The position numbers and the translations under genes are program-made. The notes beneath the pieces are model-generated. The model saw nothing but the letters and a program-made list of their open reading frames with translations. It was not told the DNA's origin and searched no databases. This document shows, in pieces, positions 35,581 to 45,648 of a stretch of 64,000 nt of DNA (the stretch's first letter is position 1; each line of letters starts with the position of its first letter). The stretch spans positions 5,390 through 69,389 of the forward strand of contig NZ_KB905274.1 in the NCBI RefSeq assembly GCF_000378745.1, written 5' to 3'. Source of the stretch: Prevotella amnii DSM 23384 = JCM 14753. Lineage in GTDB: Bacteria > Bacteroidota > Bacteroidia > Bacteroidales > Bacteroidaceae.

Positions 35581-36846
35581 ATGGCTGCAAGAAAAATAGA
35601 AGAAGATCGTCCTAATATGGTCGAAACCTTCAAGGAGTTTAAAGACACTAAAAGTATCGACCGTACCACTTTGGTAAGCGTTTTGGAAGAGAGCTTTCGC
35701 AATGTGCTTGCAAAAATATTTGGTAGTGACGAAAATTTTGATGTTATTGTAAATCCTGATAAGGGAGACTTTGAGATCTATCGTAATCGTGTGGTTGTGG
35801 CAGATGACGAGTTAGAGAACGAAAACAAGCAGATAAGTCTTACTGATGCTCGCAAATTAGAGCCCGACTTTGAGGTAGGTGAAGACGTTAGTGAGAAGAT
35901 AGATTTTAATAAGTTTGGTCGCCGTGCTATCCTCAATCTGCGTCAAACATTAGCATCGAAGATATTAGAGCTGGAGCATGACTCTTTATATAATAAATAT
36001 AAGAACCGTGTAGGGCAAATTGTTTCAGGTGAGGTTTATCAAACATGGAAGCGCGAAGTATTATTAGTAGATGAAGATAATAACGAGATGATATTGCCCA
36101 AAGGCGAGCAAATACCTCGTGATAATTATCGTAAGGGAGAAACTATCCGTGCCGTTATTCATCGTGTTACCAATGATAATAATAATCCGAAGATTATCCT
36201 TTCGCGCACAGCACCCGAGTTTTTAGAGCGTTTGCTCGAAGCTGAAGTGCCTGAAATAAATGATGGCTTGATAGCTATAAAGAAAGTTGCCCGTATGCCG
36301 GGTGAGCGTGCTAAAATAGCAGTAGAAAGCTATGATGAGCGTATAGATCCTGTAGGCGCATGTGTAGGTGTACGCGGTAGTCGTGTACATGGCATTGTAA
36401 GAGAGCTATGTAACGAAAATATTGATGTTATAACATGGACGGCTAACACAAAGCTATTTATACAGCGTGCATTAGCTCCTGCAAAAGTAAGTAGCCTCAC
36501 CATAGATGAAGAGACTAAGAAAGCAGAAGTTTATCTACAGCCAGAAGAAGTTAGTTTGGCAATTGGTCGCAATGGTTTAAACATCAAGTTAGCAAGTATG
36601 CTGACAGATTATACTATTGATGTCTTCCGTGAGTTAGATGAAAACGAGACAGAAGATGATATCTATTTAGACGAATTTGCTGACGAGATAGACCAATGGG
36701 TAATAGATGCTATAAAAGGTATAGGCATGGAGACTGCCAGGCAAGTACTTAACGCACCACGCGAAATGTTGATAGAAAAAGCAGATTTAGAGGAGGAGAC
36801 AGTAGATAATGTGTTGAATATTCTAAAATCCGAATTTGACAATTAG
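35581..36846 (+). CDS. nusA: Transcription termination/antitermination factor NusA
   Basis: 421 residues, the short form lacking the C-terminal acidic repeats of E. coli NusA. In order: the RNA-polymerase-binding N-domain (1-130), S1 domain (GQIVSGEVYQTWKREVLLVD, about 140-205), KH1 (GACVGVRGSRVHGIVREL, about 260) and KH2 (LAIGRNGLNIKLASMLTDY, about 325-345), then one helix-hairpin-helix-like region (AIKGIGMETARQVL). It modulates pausing and termination. It sits between rimP and infB as in most bacteria. Confidence 0.97.
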   Translation: MAARKIEEDRPNMVETFKEFKDTKSIDRTTLVSVLEESFRNVLAKIFGSDENFDVIVNPDKGDFEIYRNRVVVADDELENENKQISLTDARKLEPDFEVGEDVSEKIDFNKFGRRAILNLRQTLASKILELEHDSLYNKYKNRVGQIVSGEVYQTWKREVLLVDEDNNEMILPKGEQIPRDNYRKGETIRAVIHRVTNDNNNPKIILSRTAPEFLERLLEAEVPEINDGLIAIKKVARMPGERAKIAVESYDERIDPVGACVGVRGSRVHGIVRELCNENIDVITWTANTKLFIQRALAPAKVSSLTIDEETKKAEVYLQPEEVSLAIGRNGLNIKLASMLTDYTIDVFRELDENETEDDIYLDEFADEIDQWVIDAIKGIGMETARQVLNAPREMLIEKADLEEETVDNVLNILKSEFDN

Positions 36847-36988
36847 GTGATGGCTGGTGGGTGATGGTTGTTAGCAGAAAGCCTAAAGGGTGTGACTCTT
36901 CTGCAGCTCCATGTTCGGAACCCCTCTACCGAAAGCTATAAAAGGTAATACTATCTACAACGAACACCCACACCGAAAAAGGAAATTA

Positions 36989-39889
36989 ATGAGTATCAGA
37001 CTAAGTAAAGCAATTCGAGAATTAAACATTGGACTTCCAACGGCTGTTGAGTTTCTACAAAAGAAGCTCGAATTAAGCGAAGAGTCTATTGATGTTAACT
37101 ACAAACTAAGCGATAATCAATATAAGGCTCTCATAAAAGCTTTTAAAAACGATAAAGACGTAAAGGACAAAGCCGCAGATATCCTACAAAAGAAAGCAAA
37201 AGATAAAAAAGAAAGCACAAAGACAACTAATCATAGTGCAGATAGCTTGTTCGCCTCTAAAAGGCAAAAATATACCCCACTTGGTAAAATAGACCTTCAA
37301 GAGAAGAACAAACCATCGTCAAAGGGAGCAAAGCCTGTTAGTACAGATACATCTGTTGCAAAAGATTCTTCTAAAGAAGTATTAGCAAAAGATGAAAAAA
37401 CAGAACAAGTAACAACTCCTAAGCAAGAAACTCCTGAGGTGAAAGAAGCTAAGGCTGATAAACTATCTGATAAAAAAGAAGCACAAATAACAGAAGTTTC
37501 TACAGAAAGCAAACAAGAGAAACAAGCTAAAATAAAAAACGAAACTATTAACGTTTTAGTGAATACAGAAAAGAAAGTAGAAAACATAGCTACTCAAGGA
37601 GCAGCTAATGTAGAAACAGAGACAAAGGACGAAGGTATCTTTAAGACAAAAAATGAAGAAAAGATGCTTAACGCCCCAAAAGTGAACGTGCTTGGTAAAA
37701 TAGATTTAAGTAGCCTTAATCAAAGCACTCGCCCTAAAAAGAAGAGCAAAGAAGAGCGCAAAAAAGAGCGTGAAGACAAGGCTGAACAAAAGAAAGCACA
37801 AAGTAAGAAAAAGCGTGTACGCATTAATAAAGAACGCGTAGATATTAATGCATCTGCAAATCAGCAAGGCAGCGGGCAAGGTAATCGTAACAAGAGTAAC
37901 AACAACAGCCACAACAACAACCGTGGCAGCGGCAAGAAAAACAACCGCAACAATAACAACAACCGCAATCATAAGCCTTTAGAGGTAGACGATGAGGCTG
38001 TTGCACGTCAGGTAAAGGAAACTCTGGCTCGCCTTACAAGTAAGACCCAAAATAAAAAAGGTGCTAAATATCGCAAAGAGAAGCGTGAGGCAGTACAGGA
38101 AAAACTTAATGCAGAAGCACGTGCAGAGAAGAGAGAAAGTAAGGTTTTGAAGCTTACCGAGTTTGTTACTGTGTCAGAACTGGCTACCATGATGAATGTC
38201 CCTGTAACTAATGTTATATCAACATTAATGTCAGTAGGCATTATGGTTTCTATAAATCAACGTTTAGATGCCGAGACTATTAATCTTGTAGCAGACGAGT
38301 TCAACTTTAAAACAGAATATGTTTCTGCCGAAGTACAGGAAGCAGTAAGCGAGGAAATAGACGATGAGAATGACCTTGTCTCGCGTGCTCCTATTGTAAC
38401 TGTGATGGGTCATGTAGATCATGGTAAGACTTCGTTGCTCGATTATATTCGTAATACAAATGTTATCGCTGGTGAAGCTGGTGGTATCACACAACATATA
38501 GGCGCATATTGTGTGAAAGTGGGTAGCGGAAAGAGTGTAACCTTCTTAGACACTCCCGGACACGAGGCCTTTACAGCTATGCGTGCTCGTGGTACTCAAG
38601 TAACAGACATCGCTATAATCATTATTGCTGCCGACGACTCTGTCATGCCTACTACTCGTGAAGCCATTTCTCATGCACAAGCAGCTGGCGTTCCAATGGT
38701 GTTTGCCATAAACAAGATAGACAAGCCCGGAGCTAATCCTGATAAGATACGTGAAGACCTTTCACAGATGAATCTCCTTGTAGAAGAATGGGGTGGTAAA
38801 TATCAATGTCAGGAAATTAGCGCAAAGAAAGGGATTGGTGTTGAAGACTTATTAGATAAGGTACTTCTTGAAGCAGAGATGCTCGACTTAAAAGCTAACC
38901 CAAATCGCAAAGCTACAGGTACTATCATCGAGTCGTCTTTAGACAAAGGACGTGGTTATGTTAGCACAGTATTAGTTTCTAATGGTACTTTAAAGATAGG
39001 AGATAATGTCATTGCTGGCACCTCATACGGACGTATTAAAGCTATGTTTAACGAGCGTAACCAACGTATTGAAACCGCTAAGCCTGCAGAACCTGCCATT
39101 ATATTAGGTTTAAATGGTGCTCCTGCAGCTGGTGATACTTTCCATGTTATGGAAACAGAGCAAGAAGCACGAGAGATAGCCAATAAGCGAGAGCAACTAC
39201 AACGTGAGCAAGGGCTACGTACACAGACCAGACTTACCTTGTCTGATATTTCTCATCGTATTGCTCGTGGAGAGTTCCATGAGATGAATATTATAGTAAA
39301 AGGAGATACCGATGGGTCTATAGAAGCCTTGTCTGATTCATTTATTAAACTATCAACAGAGAAAGTTAATGTAAATGTTATTAGTAAAGCAGTAGGTCAG
39401 ATCTCTGAAAGCGATGTAATGCTTGCAAGCGCATCAGATGCTGTCATTGTAGGTTTTCAGGTACGTCCATCTACTGAAGCACGTCGTTTAGCCGATCGTG
39501 AGGGGGTAGAGATTAACACTTACTCTGTTATCTACGATGCTATTGATGATGTAAAATCCACTATGGTGGGTATGCTTGATAAGGTAAAGAAAGAAATTAT
39601 AACAGGACAAGTAGAAGTAAAACAAGTCTTTAAAATTTCAAAAGTTGGTACTGTGGCAGGAGCTTTGGTAACTGAAGGTAAAGTACACAACAAAGATAAA
39701 GGAAGAGTGGTACGCAACGGTATCGTTATACACACAGCTCCTATTGATGCTTTAAAAAGATATAAAGACGATGTTAAAGAAGTCGTTACAGGTTTAGAAT
39801 GTGGTATATCACTTGTCAATTACAACGATTTGCAAACGGGAGATATTATTGAAACATTCACAGAAATAGAAGTTGAACAAAAATTATAA
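36989..39889 (+). CDS. infB: Translation initiation factor IF-2
   Basis: 966 residues from ATG 36989, which gives the family N-terminus [15 protein letters not shown] after an AAAAAGGA ribosome site; an in-frame ATG at 36911 would add 26 unusual residues. The N-terminal IF2N domain is followed by a long charged Lys/Glu and Asn-rich linker (about 75-345), a second IF2N (about 390-440) and the GTPase domain with [12 protein letters not shown] (about 472), DTPGHEAF and NKIDKP. Domains II-IV complete it. It places initiator tRNA on the 30S subunit. The 142-base gap from nusA is unusual for this operon. A strong terminator follows the gene. Confidence 0.97.
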   Translation: MSIRLSKAIRELNIGLPTAVEFLQKKLELSEESIDVNYKLSDNQYKALIKAFKNDKDVKDKAADILQKKAKDKKESTKTTNHSADSLFASKRQKYTPLGKIDLQEKNKPSSKGAKPVSTDTSVAKDSSKEVLAKDEKTEQVTTPKQETPEVKEAKADKLSDKKEAQITEVSTESKQEKQAKIKNETINVLVNTEKKVENIATQGAANVETETKDEGIFKTKNEEKMLNAPKVNVLGKIDLSSLNQSTRPKKKSKEERKKEREDKAEQKKAQSKKKRVRINKERVDINASANQQGSGQGNRNKSNNNSHNNNRGSGKKNNRNNNNNRNHKPLEVDDEAVARQVKETLARLTSKTQNKKGAKYRKEKREAVQEKLNAEARAEKRESKVLKLTEFVTVSELATMMNVPVTNVISTLMSVGIMVSINQRLDAETINLVADEFNFKTEYVSAEVQEAVSEEIDDENDLVSRAPIVTVMGHVDHGKTSLLDYIRNTNVIAGEAGGITQHIGAYCVKVGSGKSVTFLDTPGHEAFTAMRARGTQVTDIAIIIIAADDSVMPTTREAISHAQAAGVPMVFAINKIDKPGANPDKIREDLSQMNLLVEEWGGKYQCQEISAKKGIGVEDLLDKVLLEAEMLDLKANPNRKATGTIIESSLDKGRGYVSTVLVSNGTLKIGDNVIAGTSYGRIKAMFNERNQRIETAKPAEPAIILGLNGAPAAGDTFHVMETEQEAREIANKREQLQREQGLRTQTRLTLSDISHRIARGEFHEMNIIVKGDTDGSIEALSDSFIKLSTEKVNVNVISKAVGQISESDVMLASASDAVIVGFQVRPSTEARRLADREGVEINTYSVIYDAIDDVKSTMVGMLDKVKKEIITGQVEVKQVFKISKVGTVAGALVTEGKVHNKDKGRVVRNGIVIHTAPIDALKRYKDDVKEVVTGLECGISLVNYNDLQTGDIIETFTEIEVEQKL

Positions 39890-39901
39890 TGAAATAACAA
39901 T

Positions 39902-39939
39902 AAAATCCCCTAATACACGATGTATTTAGGGGATTTTTT
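39902..39939 (+). terminator. Terminator of the rimP-nusA-infB operon
   Basis: AAAATCCCCTAA pairs with TTAGGGGATTTT, with extra pairing TAC/GTA after a one-base bulge, then six T. It is 13 bases past the infB stop. Confidence 0.9.
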
Positions 39940-40021
39940 ATTATCTTCGTAGCAACAAATGTTACTGCCTTTTATTATGGTATAGCATTTGTTGTCTTTA
40001 TTAATAAAAGAGATTTAAATA

Positions 40022-41467
40022 ATGTCAGATAACAAAAATAATGAATATGTAAAGAAGATTGCTGAGCAAAAATATGAATTTGGGTTCACAACAGACGTAC
40101 ACACCGATATTATTCCAAAAGGACTAAATGAAGATATTGTACGCTTAATCTCGGCAAAAAAAGGTGAGCCAGACTGGCTTCTTGACTTCCGTTTAGAAGC
40201 TTTCAGATATTGGCAAACCCTTTCTGTTCCCCAATGGGGGCATCTAACCCTTCCTGAACTACATCTTCAGGACATCTCTTACTATGCTGATCCGTTAGCG
40301 AAAAAGCCTAAGAATAAAGAAATTGACCCAGAGTTAGAAAAAACATTTGATAAGCTTGGTATTCCTTTGGAGGAACGCTTAGCTTTGAGCGGTACTGCCG
40401 TTGATGCTGTAATGGACTCTGTTTCTGTAAAAACTACTTTTAAAAAACAATTAGCAGAAAAGGGTATAATCTTTTGTTCTTTTGGCGAAGCTGTTAAGGA
40501 GCACCCCGCTTTAGTACGTCAATACTTAGGAAGTGTGGTACCGTATAAGGACAACTGGTCTTCGGCTCTTAACTCTGCTGTTTTTAGCGATGGGTCGTTT
40601 GTCTACATTCCAAAAGGTGTTCGTTGCCCTATGGAGCTTAGTTCGTACTTTCGTATAAATGCTGTCAACACAGGACAGTTTGAGCGTACGCTAATAATTG
40701 CTGACGATAACGCCTACGTTAGTTACTTAGAAGGTTGTACTGCGCCTATGCGTGATGAAAACCAGCTACATGCTGCTGTGGTAGAAATAATTGTAATGAA
40801 CAATGCTGAAGTTAAGTATTCTACTGTGCAAAACTGGTATCCTGGCGATGAACATGGCAAAGGCGGTGTACTTAATCTTGTTACAAAGCGTGGAGAATGT
40901 AGAGGTGCCAATTCTGTTTTATCATGGACACAGGTAGAAACAGGGTCTGCAATAACATGGAAATATCCTTCTTGCATTCTTAGAGGAAACAATTCTCAAG
41001 CGGAGTTTTATTCAGTAGCTGTTACCAATAACTATCAGGAAGCAGACACAGGGACTAAAATGATACACATAGGAAAGAACACTAAAAGTACTATTATATC
41101 TAAAGGAATATCTGCCGGTCATAGCCAAAACTCATATAGAGGCTTAGTGCGAGCAACAGCTAATGCTGATAATGCACGCAACTATTCAAGCTGCGACTCC
41201 CTACTCTTAGGTTCAAAATGTGGTGCTCACACTTTCCCTTACATGGATATTCATAACGATTCTGCCATAGTAGAACATGAAGCAACTACATCTAAAATAA
41301 ACGAAGAACAACTTTTCTATTGTAATCAACGTGGTATTCCAACGGAAGATGCTGTAGGCTTAATCGTGAATGGATATGCAAAAGATGTGTTAAACAAACT
41401 TCCTATGGAATTTGCTGTAGAAGCGCAAAAGCTCCTTTCTGTAACATTAGAAGGAACAGTAGGATAA
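40022..41467 (+). CDS. sufB: Fe-S cluster assembly scaffold SufB
   Basis: 481 residues, normal size. With SufC and SufD it forms the SufBC2D scaffold for Fe-S assembly in the cytoplasm. Signatures are [59 protein letters not shown] and SHGISAGHS-like [15 protein letters not shown], ending in the conserved core [13 protein letters not shown] with the cluster-linked Cys. It is first in sufBCDS, without sufE/sufU nearby. A 179-base gap with a small hairpin separates it from sufC. Confidence 0.97.
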   Translation: MSDNKNNEYVKKIAEQKYEFGFTTDVHTDIIPKGLNEDIVRLISAKKGEPDWLLDFRLEAFRYWQTLSVPQWGHLTLPELHLQDISYYADPLAKKPKNKEIDPELEKTFDKLGIPLEERLALSGTAVDAVMDSVSVKTTFKKQLAEKGIIFCSFGEAVKEHPALVRQYLGSVVPYKDNWSSALNSAVFSDGSFVYIPKGVRCPMELSSYFRINAVNTGQFERTLIIADDNAYVSYLEGCTAPMRDENQLHAAVVEIIVMNNAEVKYSTVQNWYPGDEHGKGGVLNLVTKRGECRGANSVLSWTQVETGSAITWKYPSCILRGNNSQAEFYSVAVTNNYQEADTGTKMIHIGKNTKSTIISKGISAGHSQNSYRGLVRATANADNARNYSSCDSLLLGSKCGAHTFPYMDIHNDSAIVEHEATTSKINEEQLFYCNQRGIPTEDAVGLIVNGYAKDVLNKLPMEFAVEAQKLLSVTLEGTVG

Positions 41468-41495
41468 ATAAGAACATATTATTAATAAAAAAATC

Positions 41496-41521
41496 ACCTC
41501 AGGGCTAACGCCAAAGGAGGT
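41496..41521 (+). promoter_or_regulatory. Small hairpin between sufB and sufC
   Basis: ACCTC (41496-41500) pairs with GAGGT (41517-41521), with GGC (41503-41505) / GCC (41510-41512) inside. It is G+C-rich against an A+T-rich background. It could be a processing or partial-termination element that sets sufB relative to sufCDS. No T-run follows, so it is not a simple terminator. Confidence 0.4.
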
Positions 41522-41646
41522 TAATTAGAAAAAAACAAGCCAATTTTAAGAAAATAAGGCACAGAGAATAGACTAAAGCCAATAGGCTTTCTGATATTTT
41601 TAAGATGTGTTAGAGATAATATTAACAAAATAATATATAAAACATT

Positions 41647-42402
41647 ATGTTAGAAGTAAGAAACTTGCATGCTACTATTGCAGGTAAAGAAATATTAAGA
41701 GGCATCAACCTCACTATTAACGATGGAGAAATACATGCTATCATGGGACCTAATGGGTCTGGAAAGTCTACCCTAAGCGCCGTTCTTACGGGTAACCCTC
41801 TTTATAAAGTTACTGATGGTATGGCAGTTTTTAATGGTAAAAACCTCCTCGAAATGAAACCAGAAGATCGTGCTCGTGAAGGACTTTTCTTATCTTTTCA
41901 ATACCCAGTGGAAATACCTGGTGTGAGCATGACCAATTTTATGAAAGCCGCAATAAATGCAAAGCGTATATATCAAGGTTTAGAGCCTTTAAAAGCCTCC
42001 GACTTTATGACACTTATGCGTGAAAAAAGAAAACTCGTAGAATTAGATTCAAAGTTATCACGTCGCAGTGTTAATGAGGGTTTTTCTGGTGGAGAAAAGA
42101 AAAGAAATGAAATATTTCAAATGGCTATGTTAGAACCGAAACTTAGCATCTTAGATGAGACTGATTCAGGTTTAGATGTTGATGCCATGCGTATAGTTGC
42201 CGAAGGTGTTAACAAAATGCACACTAAAGAGACATCGGCTATTGTCATTACACACTACGAACGCTTACTCGATATGATCAAACCTAATTTTATTCACGTC
42301 CTTTATAAAGGGCAGATAGTGAAAACGGCTGGTCCTGAACTTGCTAAAGATATAGAATTACGTGGTTATGATTGGATAAAAGAAGAGGTAGATAAATACT
42401 AA
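41647..42402 (+). CDS. sufC: Fe-S assembly ATPase SufC
   Basis: 251 residues. An ABC-type ATPase of the SufBC2D complex. Walker A GPNGSGKSTLSAVLTG (about 35-50), Q-loop LSFQYPVEIPG, signature GFSGGEKKRNEIFQMAML and Walker B SILDETDSGLDVDAM are all present; the E-T-D-S-G-L-D stretch is typical of SufC. It is soluble, with no membrane partner. sufD begins 7 bases after its stop. Confidence 0.97.
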   Translation: MLEVRNLHATIAGKEILRGINLTINDGEIHAIMGPNGSGKSTLSAVLTGNPLYKVTDGMAVFNGKNLLEMKPEDRAREGLFLSFQYPVEIPGVSMTNFMKAAINAKRIYQGLEPLKASDFMTLMREKRKLVELDSKLSRRSVNEGFSGGEKKRNEIFQMAMLEPKLSILDETDSGLDVDAMRIVAEGVNKMHTKETSAIVITHYERLLDMIKPNFIHVLYKGQIVKTAGPELAKDIELRGYDWIKEEVDKY

Positions 42403-42409
42403 TTATTTC

Positions 42410-43753
42410 ATGAAAAGTGAACAACAATATATAGACCTATATACACAGGCATCACAGCTTATTAAGAGTAAGTCTGTAAAAGTGATGAATGACCTCCGTG
42501 ATGAGGCTTTTATGAATTTTAAAAAATTAGGTTTCCCTTCTAAAAAAGAGGAACGCTATAAGTATACTAATATCCATTCGCTCTTTGAACCAAATTACGG
42601 TTTGAATCTAAACAGGCTGGAAATACCTATAGACCCTTATAAAACTTTCAAATGTGGCATTCCTAATCTTAGCACATCGCTTTACTTTATTGTAAACGAT
42701 CAATTATATACAAAAAAACTTCCTAATACTTATTTAGGGGAAGGAGTTATAATTGATAGTCTTGCTAAAGCAGCTATACATTATCCAGAGCTTATTACAA
42801 AATATTATGGAAAGCTTGCTAAGACATCTGAAGATGGCATAACAGCTTTAAATACAATGTTAGCACAGGACGGGTTATTTATATATGTTCCTAAAAACGT
42901 AAAATTAAAAAATACAGTACAGATAGTAAACATTCTTCGTTCTGATGTAGACCTAATGGTAAATAGGCGTGTTCTTATTATCTTGGAAGAAGGAGCAGAA
43001 GGACAATTCCTCTTTTGCGATGATACTGCCGATGATAGAAAATTCCTAACAACACAAGTTATCGAAGCCTTTGTAGGAAACAATGCTCATATTGATCTTA
43101 ATTGTCTTGAGGAAACACATACTAAGAATGTACGTATCTCTAATGCTTTTATTCAACAGGAAAGCTATTCTAAAGCAAGCCATAATGTTATTACTTTACA
43201 TAATGGTATTACGCGTAATATGCTAAATCTGACATTTAAAGGTCAGCATAGTGAGTGTTTTATTAATGGTTGTATAATAGCCGACAAAGAACAACATGTA
43301 GACAACAACACTCTCATAGATCATGCTGCACCTCACTGCCAGAGCCATGAGCTTTACAAATATGTACTTAATGACAAAGCTGTAGGTGCTTTTGCAGGAC
43401 TTGTTTTAGTACGTAAAGAAGCACAAAAGACAACTTCAATAGAAACTAACCGAAATCTTGTTTCTACTAACACTGCACGCATGTACTCACAGCCCATGTT
43501 AGAAATATATGCCGATGATGTACAATGTAATCACGGTTCTACTGTAGGACAACTTAATGATGCTGCTCTTTTTTATATGCAACAACGTGGTATTGATCAG
43601 CAAGAAGCACGTACTCTACTCCAAACTGCATTTATCTACGAGGTCATAGATAAAATAGAACTCGATTCTTTACGCGAACGCTTACATCTTTTAGTAGAAA
43701 AACGCTTCCGTGGAGAACTTAATAAGTGTAACAGATGTAAAATTTGTAAATAA
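42410..43753 (+). CDS. sufD: Fe-S assembly protein SufD
   Basis: 447 residues. It is homologous to SufB in the C-terminal beta-helix (HNVITLHNGITRNMLNL, HVDNNTLIDHAAPHCQSHELYK, HGSTVGQLNDAALFYMQQRG), but has the SufD N-terminal region. The His in the SufD core used for cluster building is present in CNHGSTVG. It lies between sufC and sufS with gaps of 7 and 15 bases, so is co-translated with both. Confidence 0.96.
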   Translation: MKSEQQYIDLYTQASQLIKSKSVKVMNDLRDEAFMNFKKLGFPSKKEERYKYTNIHSLFEPNYGLNLNRLEIPIDPYKTFKCGIPNLSTSLYFIVNDQLYTKKLPNTYLGEGVIIDSLAKAAIHYPELITKYYGKLAKTSEDGITALNTMLAQDGLFIYVPKNVKLKNTVQIVNILRSDVDLMVNRRVLIILEEGAEGQFLFCDDTADDRKFLTTQVIEAFVGNNAHIDLNCLEETHTKNVRISNAFIQQESYSKASHNVITLHNGITRNMLNLTFKGQHSECFINGCIIADKEQHVDNNTLIDHAAPHCQSHELYKYVLNDKAVGAFAGLVLVRKEAQKTTSIETNRNLVSTNTARMYSQPMLEIYADDVQCNHGSTVGQLNDAALFYMQQRGIDQQEARTLLQTAFIYEVIDKIELDSLRERLHLLVEKRFRGELNKCNRCKICK

Positions 43754-43768
43754 GAAAGGAATATATTT

Positions 43769-44986
43769 ATGTATGACACTAATAAGGTACGAGCCGATTT
43801 CCCTATCCTATCACGCACCATTCATGGCAAGCCTTTAGTATATTTAGATAACGGGGCTACTACCCAAAAACCACTTTCCGTATTAGAGGCTATGCACAAT
43901 GAATATATTAATGTTAATGCTAATGTACATCGTGGTGTACATTGGCTTTCACAACAAGCTACTGACCTACATGAAGCTGCACGTGAAACAGTAAGACAAT
44001 TCATCAATGCTAAGTCTATAACCGAAATAGTTTTCACACGTGGGACAACGGAAAGCCTCAACCTAATAGCGTCTTCTTTCGCTGATGGATTTCTTAAAGA
44101 AGGTGATGAGGTTATAATTTCCACTATGGAACACCACTCTAATATAGTACCTTGGCAATTGCAGGCTGCCAAAAAAGGAATAGCATTAAAAGTCATTCCT
44201 CTGACTAAAGCTGGAGAATTAGACCTGAAAGTTTATACTAAACTCTTCACTCCTCATACCAAACTTGTAAGCATAACTCATGTTAGTAATGTGCTTGGCA
44301 CTATAAATCCTGTAAAAGAAATAATAAGTATAGCACATGAACATAACGTACCTGTTATGTTAGACGGCGCACAAAGTGTACCTCATTTTAAAGTAGATGT
44401 ACAACAAATTGACTGCGATTTTCTTGCTTTTAGTGGACATAAAATATATGGCCCTACAGGAGTAGGTGTTCTCTATGGTAAGGAAGAATGGTTAGACAAG
44501 CTACCACCATATCAAGGTGGAGGTGAAATGATAGAACACGTTAGCTTTGAAAAAACAACCTTCGAACGTCCACCACTCAAGTTTGAAGCTGGTACACCTG
44601 ATTATATCGCCACTCATGGCTTAGCTACTGCCATTAATTACGTTACTCATTTAGGTATGGATAACATCTTTGCCCATGAGCAAGAGCTAACTCGTTATGC
44701 CTTGCAACAACTCCGTGAGATAAAAGATATACACATATATGGTCATACTGATAACTTTGGAGATGCCGTTATCAGCTTTAACGTTGGCAATATTCACCAT
44801 ATGGATATTGGTACATTGCTCGACCAGTTAGGTATTGCTGTTAGGACAGGACATCATTGTGCTCAACCCCTAATTGAGACTTTAGGTACATTAGGTACTG
44901 TACGTGCATCTTTTGGACTATATAACACAAAAGAAGAGGTAGATGAGCTCGTAAAAGGTTTGAAAAAAGTTTTAACTATGTTTTAA
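43769..44986 (+). CDS. sufS: Cysteine desulfurase SufS (group II)
   Basis: 405 residues, normal size. A PLP enzyme that takes sulfur from cysteine for the Suf scaffold. It shows YLDNGATTQKPLSVLEAM, ANVHRGVHWLSQQAT, the Lys in FSGHKIYGPTGVGVLYG (Schiff base), and the active Cys in VRTGHHCAQPLIETLG near residue 360. SufS usually needs SufE or SufU, neither of which is adjacent. It follows sufD by 15 bases. Confidence 0.97.
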   Translation: MYDTNKVRADFPILSRTIHGKPLVYLDNGATTQKPLSVLEAMHNEYINVNANVHRGVHWLSQQATDLHEAARETVRQFINAKSITEIVFTRGTTESLNLIASSFADGFLKEGDEVIISTMEHHSNIVPWQLQAAKKGIALKVIPLTKAGELDLKVYTKLFTPHTKLVSITHVSNVLGTINPVKEIISIAHEHNVPVMLDGAQSVPHFKVDVQQIDCDFLAFSGHKIYGPTGVGVLYGKEEWLDKLPPYQGGGEMIEHVSFEKTTFERPPLKFEAGTPDYIATHGLATAINYVTHLGMDNIFAHEQELTRYALQQLREIKDIHIYGHTDNFGDAVISFNVGNIHHMDIGTLLDQLGIAVRTGHHCAQPLIETLGTLGTVRASFGLYNTKEEVDELVKGLKKVLTMF

Positions 44987-44999
44987 AGAACACTATTAA

Positions 45000-45602
45000 A
45001 TGCTATATTCTCAATATAATATTGGACTCTGTGAAGCTGGCTGCGATGAGGCTGGGCGTGGTTGCTTAGCAGGTAGTGTATATGCTGCTGCTGTTATACT
45101 ACCTAAAACCTATTGTAATGAGCATCTCAATGATTCTAAAAAACTATCTTCAAAGACACGCTACGCCTTACGTAAAGATATAGAACTTAACGCTGTAGCA
45201 TGGGCAATAGGTAAAGTTACTCCAGAAGAAATAGATCGGATAAATATACTTAACGCCAGTATTCTTGCCATGCATCGTGCACTCGATCAGCTTATTATTC
45301 GTCCTGAAGCCATCATAATAGACGGAAATCGCTTCAAACCCTATCACAACATACCCTATAATACTATTGTTAAAGGTGATGGCAAATACTTATCAATAGC
45401 AGCTGCTTCTATATTAGCAAAAACATATCGAGATGATTATATGTGTACTCTTGCTAAAAAATATCCCCAATACGAATGGGAACATAACATGGGGTACCCT
45501 ACTAAAGCACACCGACAAGCTATTGCAAAATATGGTATTACTCCTTATCATCGTAAGAGTTTTAACCTTCTTGGTGAAACTACACAATTACTGCTTTTTT
45601 AA
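45000..45602 (+). CDS. rnhB: Ribonuclease HII
   Basis: 200 residues, the usual size. It cuts RNA in RNA-DNA hybrids and single ribonucleotides in DNA. The motif [18 protein letters not shown] (DEAGRG at about residue 16) gives the metal ligands; DGNRFKP and [21 protein letters not shown] complete the family signature. It starts 13 bases after sufS and probably ends that operon. It converges on the helicase gene with only 46 bases between stops. Confidence 0.96.
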   Translation: MLYSQYNIGLCEAGCDEAGRGCLAGSVYAAAVILPKTYCNEHLNDSKKLSSKTRYALRKDIELNAVAWAIGKVTPEEIDRINILNASILAMHRALDQLIIRPEAIIIDGNRFKPYHNIPYNTIVKGDGKYLSIAAASILAKTYRDDYMCTLAKKYPQYEWEHNMGYPTKAHRQAIAKYGITPYHRKSFNLLGETTQLLLF

Positions 45603-45648
45603 TATGTATTCTATATTTTCACGATGCAGCTTCAATTATAATTTAACA

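Noticed and set aside
36911-36988. A longer infB start at ATG 36911
   Set aside because: The extra 26 residues do not look like IF-2, and the later ATG has a good ribosome site and the family N-terminus. Kept only as a low-interest alternative.
37706-37972. A hydrophobic minus-strand open frame of 88 residues
   Set aside because: Antisense of the Lys/Asn-rich linker of IF-2, which yields artificial Val/Phe/Leu runs.
37860-37975. Short AAC/AAT-rich repeats
   Set aside because: They encode the Asn-rich flexible linker of IF-2 and have no regular spacing, so are not a CRISPR or microsatellite array.
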